From Mnemiopsis leidyi (lineage: Eukaryota > Ctenophora > Tentaculata > Lobata > Bolinopsidae), in contig JH153654.1 in NCBI GenBank assembly GCA_000226015.1, forward strand, positions 65,135-96,463: a stretch of DNA of 31,329 bases. The letters run 5' to 3'. A program made the translations under genes and the position numbers. Below the pieces are notes generated by a model. That model made no database searches and had not been told where the DNA came from. It saw nothing but the letters and a program-made list of their open reading frames with translations. This document shows positions 1 to 13,500 of this stretch, in pieces; within the stretch, counting starts at the first letter, position 1; the number at the start of each line of letters is the position of its first letter.

Positions 1-1177
1 TGAGCTACTGCGCGCGGTCAGGTGGGTGCTTGCGTCATCAAATTAACACGTGATTTTGATACTTTAACGTTGGAGAAAGAATCACGTGGCGCGCGTCACG
101 TGGTAGCCCCTCGACCAATAATGAATCGCGGCACTTTTGTAGCCGTAAAACAATCGTATTTCGCCCGACTCTCGTTCAGCTTTAGCTGCGTGAGTCGGGT
201 ATCACCGCGACAATCTATTCGCTTCGAATGAGGGTCGGAAAAAGTCAACCAATGCAAATGCGTATGATAGCCGCGCACCATTAGATTTAGAGCAGCAAGC
301 TGCGAGCTGCGCGCGAGTCGGGTAACACCTCGACAAGTTAATAAGTTATCAACCTACAAGTACAACTAATAAAATAATAAATGTCAGGGAGTTGCATTGT
401 TTAACTGCAACTGTAAGATTAAGTTGGGTCATGGGTTACCAGTTACGGTGACCTGCGATTAGACTATGGGGCCATCTGGCTATTGACGATATTATATCCG
501 TCTATCGTTCTAACGAAACAAAAACAACCTCGCCAGAGAGCAGTTGCCTGACTTTGTCCGACACTCGAAGCGAATAGAGGGAATAAAATAACAAACAACA
601 AAGCTACGAGTTGGGTAACGACCTCAACAATGGGGCTATCGACATATTCTACGGTTGACAGCTAGACAGCCGCATAGCCTGTGGCCACGGTTAAACCTTA
701 ATATCATCTTGTCAACCTAATCTCACTATCTTAGTTCTTTACAGTATTACTATTATGATTATGTGTTAACAATAGGAACTAAGATAAACACAACAGTTCA
801 TTACCATGTAAAATTAAATTGAAAACAGTGAGATGTGTATTCTCAAATAATATTCTACCAATAGTTTGATCATTCTCCATTAAACAACATCATATTTGAT
901 TTTATCTTAACAAGATCAAAATACGTTTGAAATAAAACCGTTTCTAAGGCACAGGTTAGCCATTTGGAAACGAAAAATCATTATTTGTTATTTCCTGGCA
1001 CTGATATCTTGCTTGTCTAATTATTGTCCCTCATTCATTCGCATGGCCAAATTCAACCCTGGTCTCTGGCTTAACAGTTTCTCGTTCACAATGGCTTTCC
1101 TTCTCTGCAAAACTTCCGTTAGACACTACCCGGGTCTACGATTTGCTGAACTAAATATTTCCTTGTGTTTATGTTTG
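1..1177. other. Region downstream of the homeobox gene, no gene seen
   Basis: Probably 3' UTR and intergenic DNA. It holds CACGTG at 47, 83 and 97, three degenerate copies of a 22-23-bp unit (GAGTCGGGTAACACCTCGAC-like, at 192-213, 315-336 and 608-630), and a 13-bp inverted repeat CTATTCGCTTCGA at 215-227 and 565-577. Together these suggest an old repeat element. The short open frames show no recognisable protein. Confidence 0.5.
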
Positions 1178-1542
1178 TCATGAGGTGGACGACCTAGCAG
1201 GGACTTGATATCCTGAATGAGGTAGCGTTGGCTCCACTTTAGACGGCTTGACGGTGGTAGCACTAGCCCGAAGTAGCTCTATGCTCTGACTCTGCCACTC
1301 GGACAGACCCATCTTGGAGGGGATATTGCTGGCCAAGTGTCCGACCCCGAAAGTGGTGAGGTTAGGAGGAGAGGTGGCGGGAGGGTTCTGGAGCGAGGTA
1401 AGGGGGTTGGGAGATCGCTGGTTGGGAAGGAGAGAGGGCGGCACGTTGCCCTGGTGCTGGTAGTTTGAAAGGTGGGAGGTGGGAGAGTGGAGGTGGGAGG
1501 AGCCGTTCAGTGAGGAACCGGAAGTGTTGTAGAAATGCCCAC
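1178..1542 (-). CDS. Homeobox gene exon 6, C-terminus and stop
   Basis: Acceptor CTCTATTTTCAG; the first two bases complete the Gly codon begun by exon 5, and the frame runs 120 residues to TGA at 1180-1178. The product is rich in S, P, N and H (for example [15 protein letters not shown]). Near its end is [13 protein letters not shown], which recalls the OAR motif (SIxxLRxKAxEH) but lacks the usual basic KAKEH half. The open frame extends upstream of the GTG at 1444 to the acceptor. No AATAAA or ATTAAA was seen on this strand between 1177 and 1, so the 3' end may use a variant signal or lie outside the window. Confidence 0.86.
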
Positions 1543-4500
1543 CTGAAAATAGAGGAGAGTTAGTTTTCTAATCCTAGTGTTTGGAATTTCTAAAATTAAT
1601 TCTCATATCGTTATCTACTTGCGTAAAATTCGTGGTAACTGTTGTAAAAAATTATTTGAGATTTTATTTCTTTTTACGGGTATTACAAAATTTGGTGATC
1701 AAGACACTAGATTTAGAACTAGTATAAAGTTTGTTCTGAATGTGAAGAATTATAAAATATGACTTCATTTTTTGTTTATGGCTTGAATTTTACGTGAAAT
1801 TGACATTTTGCATCCGTTAAAGCGTCGTATTGAGCGATAATTTCTGCTTCACGCAAGCTTCCGTTATCTACATACCCTAATATCACGCTTATAAGTAGGC
1901 GGGCTAACTCAATTGTCTTATCACTGCAACAAGAAGTTCGTACCGATTTTAAAATCCGTTTGTACACAAATCATAGAGCAAGATAAAAGACAGGTCTATT
2001 AAACAGTCACGTGGGACGACAAGTAGACAGACATTGTAATAACAGATCAGAACCGCATTTAAATCTATACAGTATACATCAAAGTTCGATAAAATCTTCA
2101 GACGGTCCACAACAGGAACTTTCTGTACAAATCTAGATGTGTGAGGTAGCCAAACATCGAGATACTTAAACGTGACGGAGCCGACTCAAGAAGGTGACTT
2201 GTCCAAGAAAGGGATGACCTAACATTACAGAGACTGGTCACAGCAAAGTGTAGACCCCGTGAATTTCATAACATCATGTAGAACTTTCCAAACAAACTTT
2301 AAACGAACACCTGTCACCTAATATTCATATCCTGATTTTGATCACTCGCCCGCGAAAGTCGGCGACTATATGCCTGTACAATACACGATTATCAACACAG
2401 AATCTGCATTGCAGATCCGCACAGTTCAAAGTTTTCTCATTTAAACCAATTTCCGTCTTCTCACCAACCGGCCAGGAAAGAACAAAAATTACCAAATCAA
2501 GTTTTCACTCGCACATAGTTTGTAAAATCACCCCGAAATCAAAAACGCCAAGACCCTGACTGTCCGTAAGTGACGAAAGGTTGTGGAGAGTTTTGAGAGT
2601 ATATATAAACTACTCAGACTGCAGTACCTCGTGCTGGTGTAACCAGTGGCAAACTTAAAGCTACCCGGTAGATCTTGTTCCATGGATCTACTGAACTGTC
2701 TGTTCAGTATTCTCCAAGTATCGGGCAGGCAGATTTATTGGCGATCTGTTATTTAGCACCACGGCCGAATAATATTATGTTGGTTGCTGTAGTGTACTCC
2801 ATAGTGTTTAGATTCCTAATGAGAAGTATCAATAGAATTCAAACCACTCCGTTAACCACACATCCGAGCAACTGAAGAAGCCCGCTAAGCCATCGCATCA
2901 CGGAACAACCCATTTGCTCCCATCAAACGTAAACACGCAGTCTCGGAGCGGGGAATCCTAAAAATGGTCGCTGGCAGTAAACACTCGAGCCACGTGACCT
3001 ACTTCATGTGGTCACGTGACACAGCAAACTCAGGATAGAGTCTGTCACGTGAGGTTGTCATGTGACCAGGCTGCATATTGCACCACTTTTTCCGCGAAAA
3101 TTTAAGTTAATTGAGCTGTGATATGGGCCGGGAGGGCACCCGCGCGGTAAATGTGAAAAGTTTTAGTAAGGCTGGTCCAGGTACGGGCATTAGGGCTAAA
3201 GAATGCTAGCTTCACATAATAATACGTTTGGAATGCGGATTGATAACGCTAGTATAAGAGGCAATGGTATCTGAATATTGGACGATTTGTATTGGCTAAA
3301 TGGCTAACCTAGCTGTAGTGGTAATATTTAATAGATGGCTAACCGGGTAGTAGTATAGTAATATTTCAACATTTATAACAGTGGACAATTTTACCAATTT
3401 ACGATTAATCAATCTATAATTTCATCGCACGATCATGGGAAAATATATACAATTGGACGATACGAGGCAATATAGATGGTTCATGATAATGATGGATATG
3501 GATTGCTAACCTGAGCTGTATATCTGAGAGAAATTAGGAGTCTGGAACATGGGACTTGGGGAGGCGCTAGTACTGTAGGGGACAACACTTCCAAAACTGG
3601 AGAGAGAGAGTTAGGGTTAGGTTTCTTTTGTAGAAACTGTTTTAGGCTTTTGTTGTAGAAACATTTTTAGGCTTTTGTTGAAGAAACTGTTTTAGGGTTT
3701 TTGTTGAAGAAACTGTTTCGATTTTTCAGATTACGCTTAAATATTAATGCAATTAGTCTTTCTAACAATGTACCAAAGTTCATCAGCATATTAATTACTT
3801 CATAAAAACAAAAAGTTTATCTTTTTCTGTTCAAGAGCATGTTTAAACTACCTGTAATATGTTTTACCTGTAATATGTTTTACCTGTAAAATGTTTTACC
3901 TGTTATTATGTCTTACCTGTAATGGCTAGTAGGTATACTGTGTGATATGGTAGGAATGTTCATGGACCAGGGTTCGGCTGTGGGCGGGTATTCTGTAGGT
4001 AAACCTGAAGTTGTTTTTTGATTATTAACTTCATCAATACTACAGAACTTAAAGAGCAGTAAAGTATTTATAGATTAGAATAAATCAGGCTTGTTCTAAG
4101 AGTTACTGAGGTTAGTGGGGTTACCCAGAAAAATGGTTAACAAAATGTTTAAATCCCCACCATAAACCCGGTTACAAAATAACAAACGTGAAAATATCGA
4201 TCCTCACCAGAAATAAGTCTGTTGACATTGGAAGTTGCTCCCGCGTTGCTCATGTCCGCTTCACGCTGTTTTTTCCTCCATTTTGCTCGGCGGTTTTGGA
4301 ACCAAACCTGGGGAGGAGACTGTTAGCCAATCAGAACAGAGAGTCAAATGTCTAAGCCAATCACAAGAGAGAATGATATTTCTTAGCCAATCAGAATGTG
4401 GAGAGATAGATTTAAGACAATCGCAAGTAAGTGCAATAAGTTCTTTTTGTCTCACGCTATTTCACAAGTCTTATGTAAAAACAAAGTATCAGAAAAGACG

Positions 4501-7500
4501 TATCGCAGATAATAGAAGACAAATGCTGACTAGACAATTCCGCGAAATTTCGAATAGTTTAACGAAAATGGTGAAGAAGTTCTACGGTGTGCAGAAACTC
4601 GTTGGCCTATCTTAATCTGAAAATTGCAGTTTAAGAAAACGATTCGACTTTTCGTAGATGAAAACGTGCGAATAGTTTGCCATCAGCACCAATAATTGGG
4701 TTGAGAAACACTTATTAATCATATTAGTTAGATCAGACACACCTATAAGATTAAGTAACGCTCTCCAAGCTTGCTTGGTATCCAAATTTCATGATAACAA
4801 TTATCCAATTTTAGGTAAAATTTAAAGCAGACACTAGTTATTCATGCTAGACTAGTTAACTAGTTATTAAATAAGATTGAAGAGACGGAGTTTGCTGTGC
4901 ACTGAAAAAATCTGTAGCATGGAGGTTGCTGAGCCTTAAAAACGTTCAATAATCAGGTTAAATTCTTTCCTCTGTGAGTTGATTGGTTTATATGAGCGGG
5001 TAATGTGATAAAGGTAATGGCATTAACATTAGACTGCGTTATAAAGTTCATTCTTGCTGCTTTCAAGCCCGTTTTGTTGCCTGAGAATATGAGTTAGGCT
5101 ATTCATTTTTAAGTACGTCGAGCTTCTTGAATTTGATCTACCGGCTGTGCAACCATGCGACCTATCTTCATGCATTTGTATATGCATCTTTCTACGATCT
5201 TTGTATCTATGTTATCAGTTGTCCGATGACGCTGGTCGCGATTTTCGATGTTTAGTGAAAGCACTGTCGAGATATTAGAATTTTTAAGTCACGTGAACCT
5301 TGTTTGTTAACAATATTGTTCCTCACAAAGACGACATTATTCGCAGTCCCCCACAAAAACGATGACGTAATTTTCTGATCTACAAATGACAACGTCACAC
5401 ATATCTTTTTAACGTCATGATGATAACAACACATTTTAAGATCACGACGTAGCACCTTTTGAAACGGTCTATTGATTACGGAGTAGCTATTCCAATACCT
5501 ACTCGACAACTCACTATACAGCACCAGATGGCGCCAGATGAGGGCCAAATTTCCGATTTTTCCGGTTCTGTTTCAGCCGCCAAATTTCTCGCCACACGTG
5601 GTTTTACACTTCCAGCTTTTCAGCCAAGTGTGAAATTTCGAGCGGTGTTGTTCAGAAATTTAGAGTCTGGCTGGATACCCGAACTTGAAATTGGAATAAA
5701 AACCCGACGGAAAAGTAGCGAAAATCGAGAGAATACCGAGATAGTGTAAAATTCTTAAGACCGTGTTACTAAATACTAAGGCAGGCATGGCAAAAATGTT
5801 GAACTTGGTGGTTGATCGAGATATGATTTCTACATGATAAACACTGAACAAGATACACATAATGTTTCTCATGAAATTTACGTGACCGAATTGCTTATAT
5901 TGATACGATTATTAAACAATCCAATATCTACTCATTACGTATTATCTAAACGCGACTATACGTATAATTCCTGCGTTACACAATTTTAAGATAATCTCTA
6001 CTCTCCAGTGGCAAACCTGCACTCTAGCCTCAGTAAGGTCCAGTCCGTTAGCAAGTTCCTCTCTCGTTAATACATCGGGGTAGTGAGACTTATCAAACTC
6101 GGCTTCCAGTTGGTCTAGTTGGTAGGTTGAGAACTGTGTCCTGAAAATTACATCTGTCAGATCAGTTGGTGCAACTAAAATCATACTCTGGCTGGATAAA
6201 ATGAAAAACTTTCCGTCAATTTCCCTGATAGTTCTTTCAAAAACCTAGCCAAAATTCAATGGCAAAACATAATAAACTGAGAAAGTGTAACATAAAACAG
6301 AAAAAGCGGTGGTCGAAGCTAACAAAATCCAGCACATTTAACTGGAGGAGCCCCCAGACTCCAGCACTACAAAATTTCAAAAAAAGTCAAACCTGTTTCT
6401 CCGCTGTTTCCGTTTCGCACTTCTTTCAGCAGTGATTCCAGCTTGCCCTGCGCCAGGCTCCTCCTTTATGTTTCCTACAAGCGTTGTCGTGGATACTACT
6501 GAGCCTGAAAATGATAGGGTCAGTTCAGTGGCGTCAAACAGTGGTGAAAATTATTTGCAAGAGGGCTCATGTTAAGAAACTTAGGGAGTCCAATGTTATT
6601 ATCTAGCTGAGTAGATGACTCATGTTTACAACAATACCTCAAAGGCCGTAAGTCTTATAGTTATATTGTCATTTCTTTAGCAATCGTATGACTTAAATTT
6701 TGATACGCTTAAATTGATAGGCTATCGTTAGTTAAATTTAAATTTGCGGTGCAATTTTGCACAATTTTGCACCTCCAATGAAAATCATACAATTCGATGA
6801 CATCCAACCTTTTGCTGTTTTCAATGGGCCTTTCAATTTCGTTCATTTTAAACAATCCAATTCTTACAATATTTCGTTACAAAAATGAATTGCCTTTAGT
6901 AAAAAATGTCGCCGCAAACTTGATCACTGAAATTAAATAAAGAAACAGAGGCCAGTCTGAAAAATGAAGTTCTCGAATCCACTTCTCGATAAAAAGCGGC
7001 GGGGAAAGCAGAAATTTGTTTGAAAAACAAAAAATGAGCTTCATGCACGGTATTTTGTGTCTTGTAAGTTGTACTTGACAAGTCTGATTTGGCTGAAGTA
7101 ACTCAACAAATCAGATTATAAGTAAACGATAACACAATTACCAATTGCTGAAACGTGAAATTAGCTAACGATAATCAGAAAATTAAAAATTATGACGACC
7201 CAACCCTTGGCCGTATATAATATTTGTTTCTCCAGAAGACAAAACCATATGAAACTCATAAATTTAATTTTCGAACAATAATTACTTGAAAATTGGACAA
7301 TTCGATTTAAGGTAAATGCAATTATTAAGTTAAGGGCTACGCGAGTGGCCATAATCACGCTGGTAATTGGGAAATAGTATGTAGTATTGTAATTACCTGT
7401 GATGTACATGATACAGGAACACAAAATTAGGACTTGTTGATCGTATTAGAGATCGACAAGTATGAAGAATGAAGGGAGTCGAACAAAGAGAGGGAGAGGG

Positions 7501-10500
7501 TAATCAATTTAACGGGGAGTGATAAATGATAAAACTAATATATCACCAAATATAAACCAGACTTTTCTATCAAATCGAATAAAGGAGGCGTTTAGAGGAG
7601 TATACAGCGTTGGGGAGTTTCACAGATTGACCGTAACCGTTACACAGCTAGAAATAATGACCACGTGACCTGTGAGAAATTGCACGTGATATTTTTTGAC
7701 GGTACTCGTTGGATGGCCTCCCTAATATTACATGTAATCCTATTAACACCGTATAGATTTATTCTTCCGTTCTTTGGACACGTGCGTATCGGTTGACACA
7801 CGTGCAGTTTGACGGACGTTGCTATTGGTGGAGTTGTTACCCGGGCAAGCAGGCAGTTTGTGATAGGAGGATCTGCCGTCACATGGACAAATAATGAGCC
7901 CTGATTGGGTGGACAGCAACGCCATGTGGTCTGGGATTGGAGGATTTTCACTTGACGAAAAGCAACAATTTTTTAACACATTGGCCCTCATTCAAACGGC
8001 AAAAATAATTGGGTCCGCCTGTGGATGCGTGCCTGTCGAAGACGCTATTTATAAAATAACATATTATATTGCTATAAAGATTCCGAGTCCACGGCTAGCG
8101 GTTCGTGAAAAATGAATTGTTCGGCTGTAATATTATCAAAAAAATTAACCAGGATGCCGAATTTCTTCATTAAAAAGTTAAATAAAACTGGTCTTCTATT
8201 GGTCTGCTTGATGACCCTTATGAAGTTTTCAATACGATTTCTCTTTAGGGGGCCACTTCGGCACTTTTTGTAGTTTAAATTACCCAAGGATGCTCTATAA
8301 TTGATGGAAGGGTCTAAATGACACACAAAACCTTAAACCACCGATAATAAATAATGAAATTTTATCAGTCACTAAATAGTAAATTTTCAGTAGATGTATG
8401 ATACACCCAGTACAAAGTACAAAGGTGACTCCTTACTACGAGGAATAAAAACCACGATATCGGATTGGCTGGACGTTAATTGGACGATAATTTACCCGCC
8501 CGGCCGTTAATTAAAAGTTTCGTCCACTCAAACGTAAAATTTCCACCGTAACCTAAAGATTTAATCAAAAGGAAATGATCAAGCAATATACTCTTTGCCC
8601 CGGAAGCCAGTAATTTATCACGTGACGAAACACCGATATCTGATTGGAGGAAGGGACTCCGTCAAGGAATCTGATTGGTCGCCATGGAGACCGAGTTAAC
8701 AAAGTGCACGGTAACACTTTGGGCTAGGTGGTGTGGTGTTGGACAACACCAAATTGGGTGGAAGAGTTCAAACGTCTTAGAGACGTGGACATCGTATTTT
8801 ATTCTTTAACACCTAAAATTTTACGAATATGTAAATTCTAGAATCACCTTCTTCCTTTATCTCTAAAATGGTCTTTACAGGAACTGGAAGACTCCCGAGA
8901 TAAAAGACCCGAGACACGAGTTTAAAATTCCTTTGTTTCACCCCAGGACACGATTTGTAACTTTTATCTCTCTCTTCGCAGGTCATTAAACGGTCAAATT
9001 TAGCCTGATTTTCCCGGCGTTTCTATTTAAAGCGGTGATAAGAAAGTCCCAGCTTTGACCGGGTGCAAGAGAGAGAAAGAAAGAACAGAGGAATAACCAG
9101 GGTGAGAAGCTGGATCAAAAAACCGTTAATGAGGTGCTAATAGCGGAATAATGACACCAGCACCCACCATGTCCGGCTGGAATGCCTTCATTTACACGTA
9201 TTGTGATCATTCCAAGATCAGGAATCTAGTCAGAGGAAGATGGCGATTAGTGGACAGGTCACGTGGAGAGATTGTTGCTATGGTTACTACAAGACATGGG
9301 GAGGTCACGTGATAGTGAAACAGTGGATTTGAAATGAATGAAGGTTGTTATCTCTCACTGTCAGTCGACAAACAATGTTCGGTAAATGTTTTACAGAGAA
9401 GTCTGCGTGAGTGAGTGAGAGAGTGTGTGTGTGAGAGAGAGAGGAAGAGAGAGAACGATTGTGTGACGCGTGGAAGTAGAGTGGAATTCCGTGCATTTTC
9501 TAAAGTAGAATGACGTAGACGAGACCATGTTGGAGAGAAAGTTCCAGACACGTGACTAAGTTGACGAGACAGTCGAGTAACCATGACTAGCGGTCACGTG
9601 ATCATGACTAGCGGTCACGTGTTTACGGAATTACTGTGAAACTTAACGACCAGAGGAAAATCTCCACGTGACAAAATTCGTTTAAATTTGATACTCGCAA
9701 AGAAATTGCTAAGTTTAAACAAGATGGAACTTTCGATCACACTTAGTAGTCGGGCAAGTCCCTAAAAATCTAGATAACTTGATAAGTTCTTTTAAAAGAT
9801 CCTTGTAGGTAATAGAGGGCGTTTTAGGGGCTTAAAAATAATTTATTTATATATTATTTATTATTTATATATTATTATTTATATATATTAACATATTCTA
9901 GGGTAACGTCTGTAGATTAATACTTACACGATATTTCCTCTTGCTTGACAGACACCTTATTGTTTACATCAGCCGTCATGATTAACTGAGAGTATCCGTC
10001 AGAAAATTGTACTTGTGTTTAAAGAAACCGAGGTTCCCCAAGTGCAGAAAATCGTGTCAATCGGCTTCAAGAAATGCAATCTATGGTCTTTGGAATGTAA
10101 ATGCAACTAAAGACAAAAATCTTCGGGCACAGCATTTAAAGAAAATATTGAACAATTTATAAATAGATTATTAAACGCGGTAGATCATTTTGAAGAGCAA
10201 ATTTCTGTAAGATGAAATAAAAAGTCGCAAAATAAATCAAAATTGGAATTTTTTGGGATTAACATGAGGACTAGCGACAAAAGAGCTGAAGACGATTAAC
10301 ACATGTTTATTGAAAGCTACTACGACAACAAACTCTTATCTATTTATGTCTACCAACACCCCTACAATACAGAAGACATTATGTAAATCAAACAAATCGT
10401 GTATACTCTGAAGTAGTTTGGAATGCGGTTTAGAATCTATCGTAGATAGAATGTAGTTTGAAATCGACTAAGGAATGTAGTTTAAACGGTCGATACAAGT

Positions 10501-13500
10501 GCATTTACATATCACATGATAAATACAATTCATAATACATGAGAACTGGTTACAACCAAACAGGACACAAATAACAGTGAAAAGTGAAACACAAATTTGC
10601 ACTCCAGCTTGTCTCGAAATATTTGTAGTTACTGAAGCACACGCTAAAATATTAGAACGGAAACTCTAAAACGTCGAGGACGTCTGGCTCAAGAGAGAGA
10701 GAGAAACTCTAATAACTGCAAACGAAAATAACCTAGTTCGTTTAGTTGATATCTGGAGGACAAAATCAGTCCTAGACGGGCTAAAGGAACCGCAGTTCTG
10801 ATGATAGAGCTCACTCACCCCACGTACTCGACTAAGACTCAATAACACGTTCAAAACAAAATGAATAACAAACGAAAAAAGGGGGTCGGCCACAAAAACC
10901 CTCGACAAAATCTGAGACTATATTTGAAAGGAGCCGGGCCTCGTTTGAGATTCCATCCACTCCAGACGAGATACGTTCAAGAAACCAGACTAAGTACTGA
11001 CACAATTGTATCTACTGGATTTGAAATACTTACTTCAGTTGAAATACTTAGTACAGAGAGAGAGAGCTGTTAATGAGGATTCAAACCTGATAAGTTTTAA
11101 TTACCAGACTACCGATAGTGTGTCTGGAGTTGTTGGACATTATGACATATATACGACATGCTAAAATCCAGCTTGTTAGCACAGTTTTAACTTGAAAGTA
11201 TAGGGAGCAGGATCTGTGCAGAGTAGCTTTCAAAATCCAAGGTTAGATCTCATTCGGTTTGATTGTGTTAATGAAACCTGGTGAAAGTTGAAAGAAGCAA
11301 TGCAATACTAATCTATAGAACAGTAGAACATGGACCACAGCCTTTTAACATTGCTGCTTTTAAAAGATGTGGAGCTCTAAAAGAGTGCCATTACCTAACG
11401 ACCCAGCAACTAAGAGATCCCAACTAAGAGATCCCCGGGACACACAGCAACTAAGAGATCCCCGGGACACACAGCAACTAAGAGATCCCCGGGACACACA
11501 GCAACTAATAGATCCCCGGGACACACAGCAACTAAGAGATCCCCGGGACACACAGCAACTAAGAGATCCCCGGGACACACAGCAACTAATAGATCCACGG
11601 GACACACAGCAACTAAAAGATCCCCGGGACACACAGCAACTATGAGACTACCCCAAGGNNNNNNNNNNCAACTAATAGATCCCCGGGACACACAGCTACT
11701 ATGAGATCCCCGGGACACAGGTGACACGCACTACACGTGCACCGCACGAGTACCGGACACCCGGCCCGCTCTTCCCCGGCTTCCTGTTTTTTGGTGAGAA
11801 AAGCGAGCCAGGACCCGGGAAATCTTTCTCAGAAAAGTGCGGTGAAGCACGGTTTCTCATGCACCTCAACACAGAGGCCGGGGTGCGGGACTCCCAGCTC
11901 CGTTGTCATTGGTTACGGGGGACACTAATCGCGGGATATTTGGAGCGCCGTCCCGGCTATTTCACCACGTTACTAGGGGTGGTCGAGAAGTACCTGGGCC
12001 TTGTCTGGAGGGAGTAACAGAAAAAACTACGAAATCGTTTTGCGGAGTTGAATTTGTGTGGGTGCGCTTCACTGCTGCTATCCTCCAGACTCTCGCTCTC
12101 AAATGGGGTGACAGTGGGACGGAAATACATAGACTGAAGCTGAGGAAACTTGTCTGAAGTAGATGAAACTTGGTAACTTGTCTGGGATTAACAATCATCT
12201 CTAGGGTCTCTCCTTTACGAGATCGAAATGAAATGAACAAAGGATTTGGAGAATAAAGCGGTCAATAATCGTAGTAAAAATAAGACAGAGTTATAATGAA
12301 AATTAAAATGATTTATATAGTCGTCTGGAAATTGAAGAGGTGCTAAGATTCATATCGTCTCAGAAACCACTAACAAAGGCGACAATCAATAGACGATGAA
12401 ATAAAAAAACTGTCAAAGAATCAATCAGAAATAATCCAGCGGTCCATTTGAACAGATTCCCAGGACACCCCCAACTCTGAAACCATCCTGTTACGATAAT
12501 TGGTCAATTAAGGAGCGATAAGTAAACCTGGTATGATACGGACCGTGATACTCCAGGCTTGGTCCCCTAATTGGGGTACTGACTAGGACGATATAATCAT
12601 CGAGATCTCGTGACAACAGTCAATTATTTCTGCAAGTGTTGGTGGGGTTTTTTCGAAAGTTTCATGTATGGGCGTAATTTTTTCACAGAATTAAGGATAA
12701 GACTATAACTTGCTCAATTAAATAACAAAGACTAAGCGAGTTTCAATACTTTCAAACCAACTATTATACAAATAATTTTTACATTATGTGACATAAATAA
12801 ATGCTGAGGTTAAAAGAAACTGGTTCATTAATTTGACGTTAAAGTTTTACTGCTCAACAGCTATTTTAAAGAATTTAATTTAAAAAGACTATCCGATGGC
12901 TCGTTTGGATATTACTATATTCAAGGCGAATAGATATCATTCAGGGTCTTTACGTTATCTATTCAAAGAGGAATTTCACAATCTTGTCACACCCGAAAAA
13001 CTATGCTACTAAAAATACAGGAGTAGTGATAAATGAAATTACCACAGACCACACTGAATCTTCTTGCCAAGACACCCCCGCCAAATCATTTAACTTTAAA
13101 CCCAGTTTAAAGTCGCACTGATGCTCCAACTCAGCATATCAGAGCTGGTCTAGACTCTTAAGTGAGGAAATGTATCTGTGTCGCTGCGTTGGGAGGAGCT
13201 CGAGCTCCTTCACCGCTCAAACATTTGTCGACGGGTTTGAGTACGGTGTTTTTCAGGGAACGCAAGTGCGACGGGGAAATTTAATCTGGGGTAGCTGTGA
13301 AATGGTGGGTTTAGGCGATGTTTGGCGGGCTTCAACTTTATTTCACGGACTGCTGAGCGAACCTAATTACAGAGGCAGATGCTCATGGCACATATGTCAA
13401 CCAGCAAGATTTTACTTTCCAATGTCGATACGCCCAGCCTTGATTTCAGGATAAGACAATTTTAACTGTATAAAGCTGTGGCCTGCACTTTAATGATTTA

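Larger units (their letters stand above)
1543..4207 (-). other. Homeobox intron 5 (2665 bp)
   Basis: Bounded by exon 5 donor GTGAGG and exon 6 acceptor TTTTCAG. It contains an E-box cluster (2991-3051) and two tandem repeats (3630-3720 and 3850-3924). The rest is AT-rich with no coding block recognised. Confidence 0.8.
6505..9927 (-). other. Homeobox intron 2, 3' part
   Basis: No conserved coding block was found. It holds E-box/CCAAT modules at 7662-7931 and 8463-8679, an E-box cluster at 9260-9670, a GA/GT microsatellite at about 9411-9455, an AT-only stretch at about 9838-9893, and the short palindrome GGTGTTGGACAACACC at 8735-8750. Confidence 0.75.

Noticed and set aside
4235..4615. 126-residue plus-strand frame
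   Set aside because: Antisense to homeobox exon 5 and across the 30-bp repeat; its periodic SQSQ peptides come from the repeat.
5459..5749. 96-residue plus-strand frame
   Set aside because: Lies in homeobox intron 4; no recognised motif.
11421..11720. CRISPR-like regular array
   Set aside because: The units are directly head to tail with no unique spacers, in animal DNA; it is a minisatellite.
11360..11727. Long open frames of 90-105 residues on both strands with repeated RDPRDTQQL or CVSRGSLS peptides
   Set aside because: They are produced by a 27-bp tandem repeat lacking stops; both strands are open, there is no start context, and an N gap lies inside.
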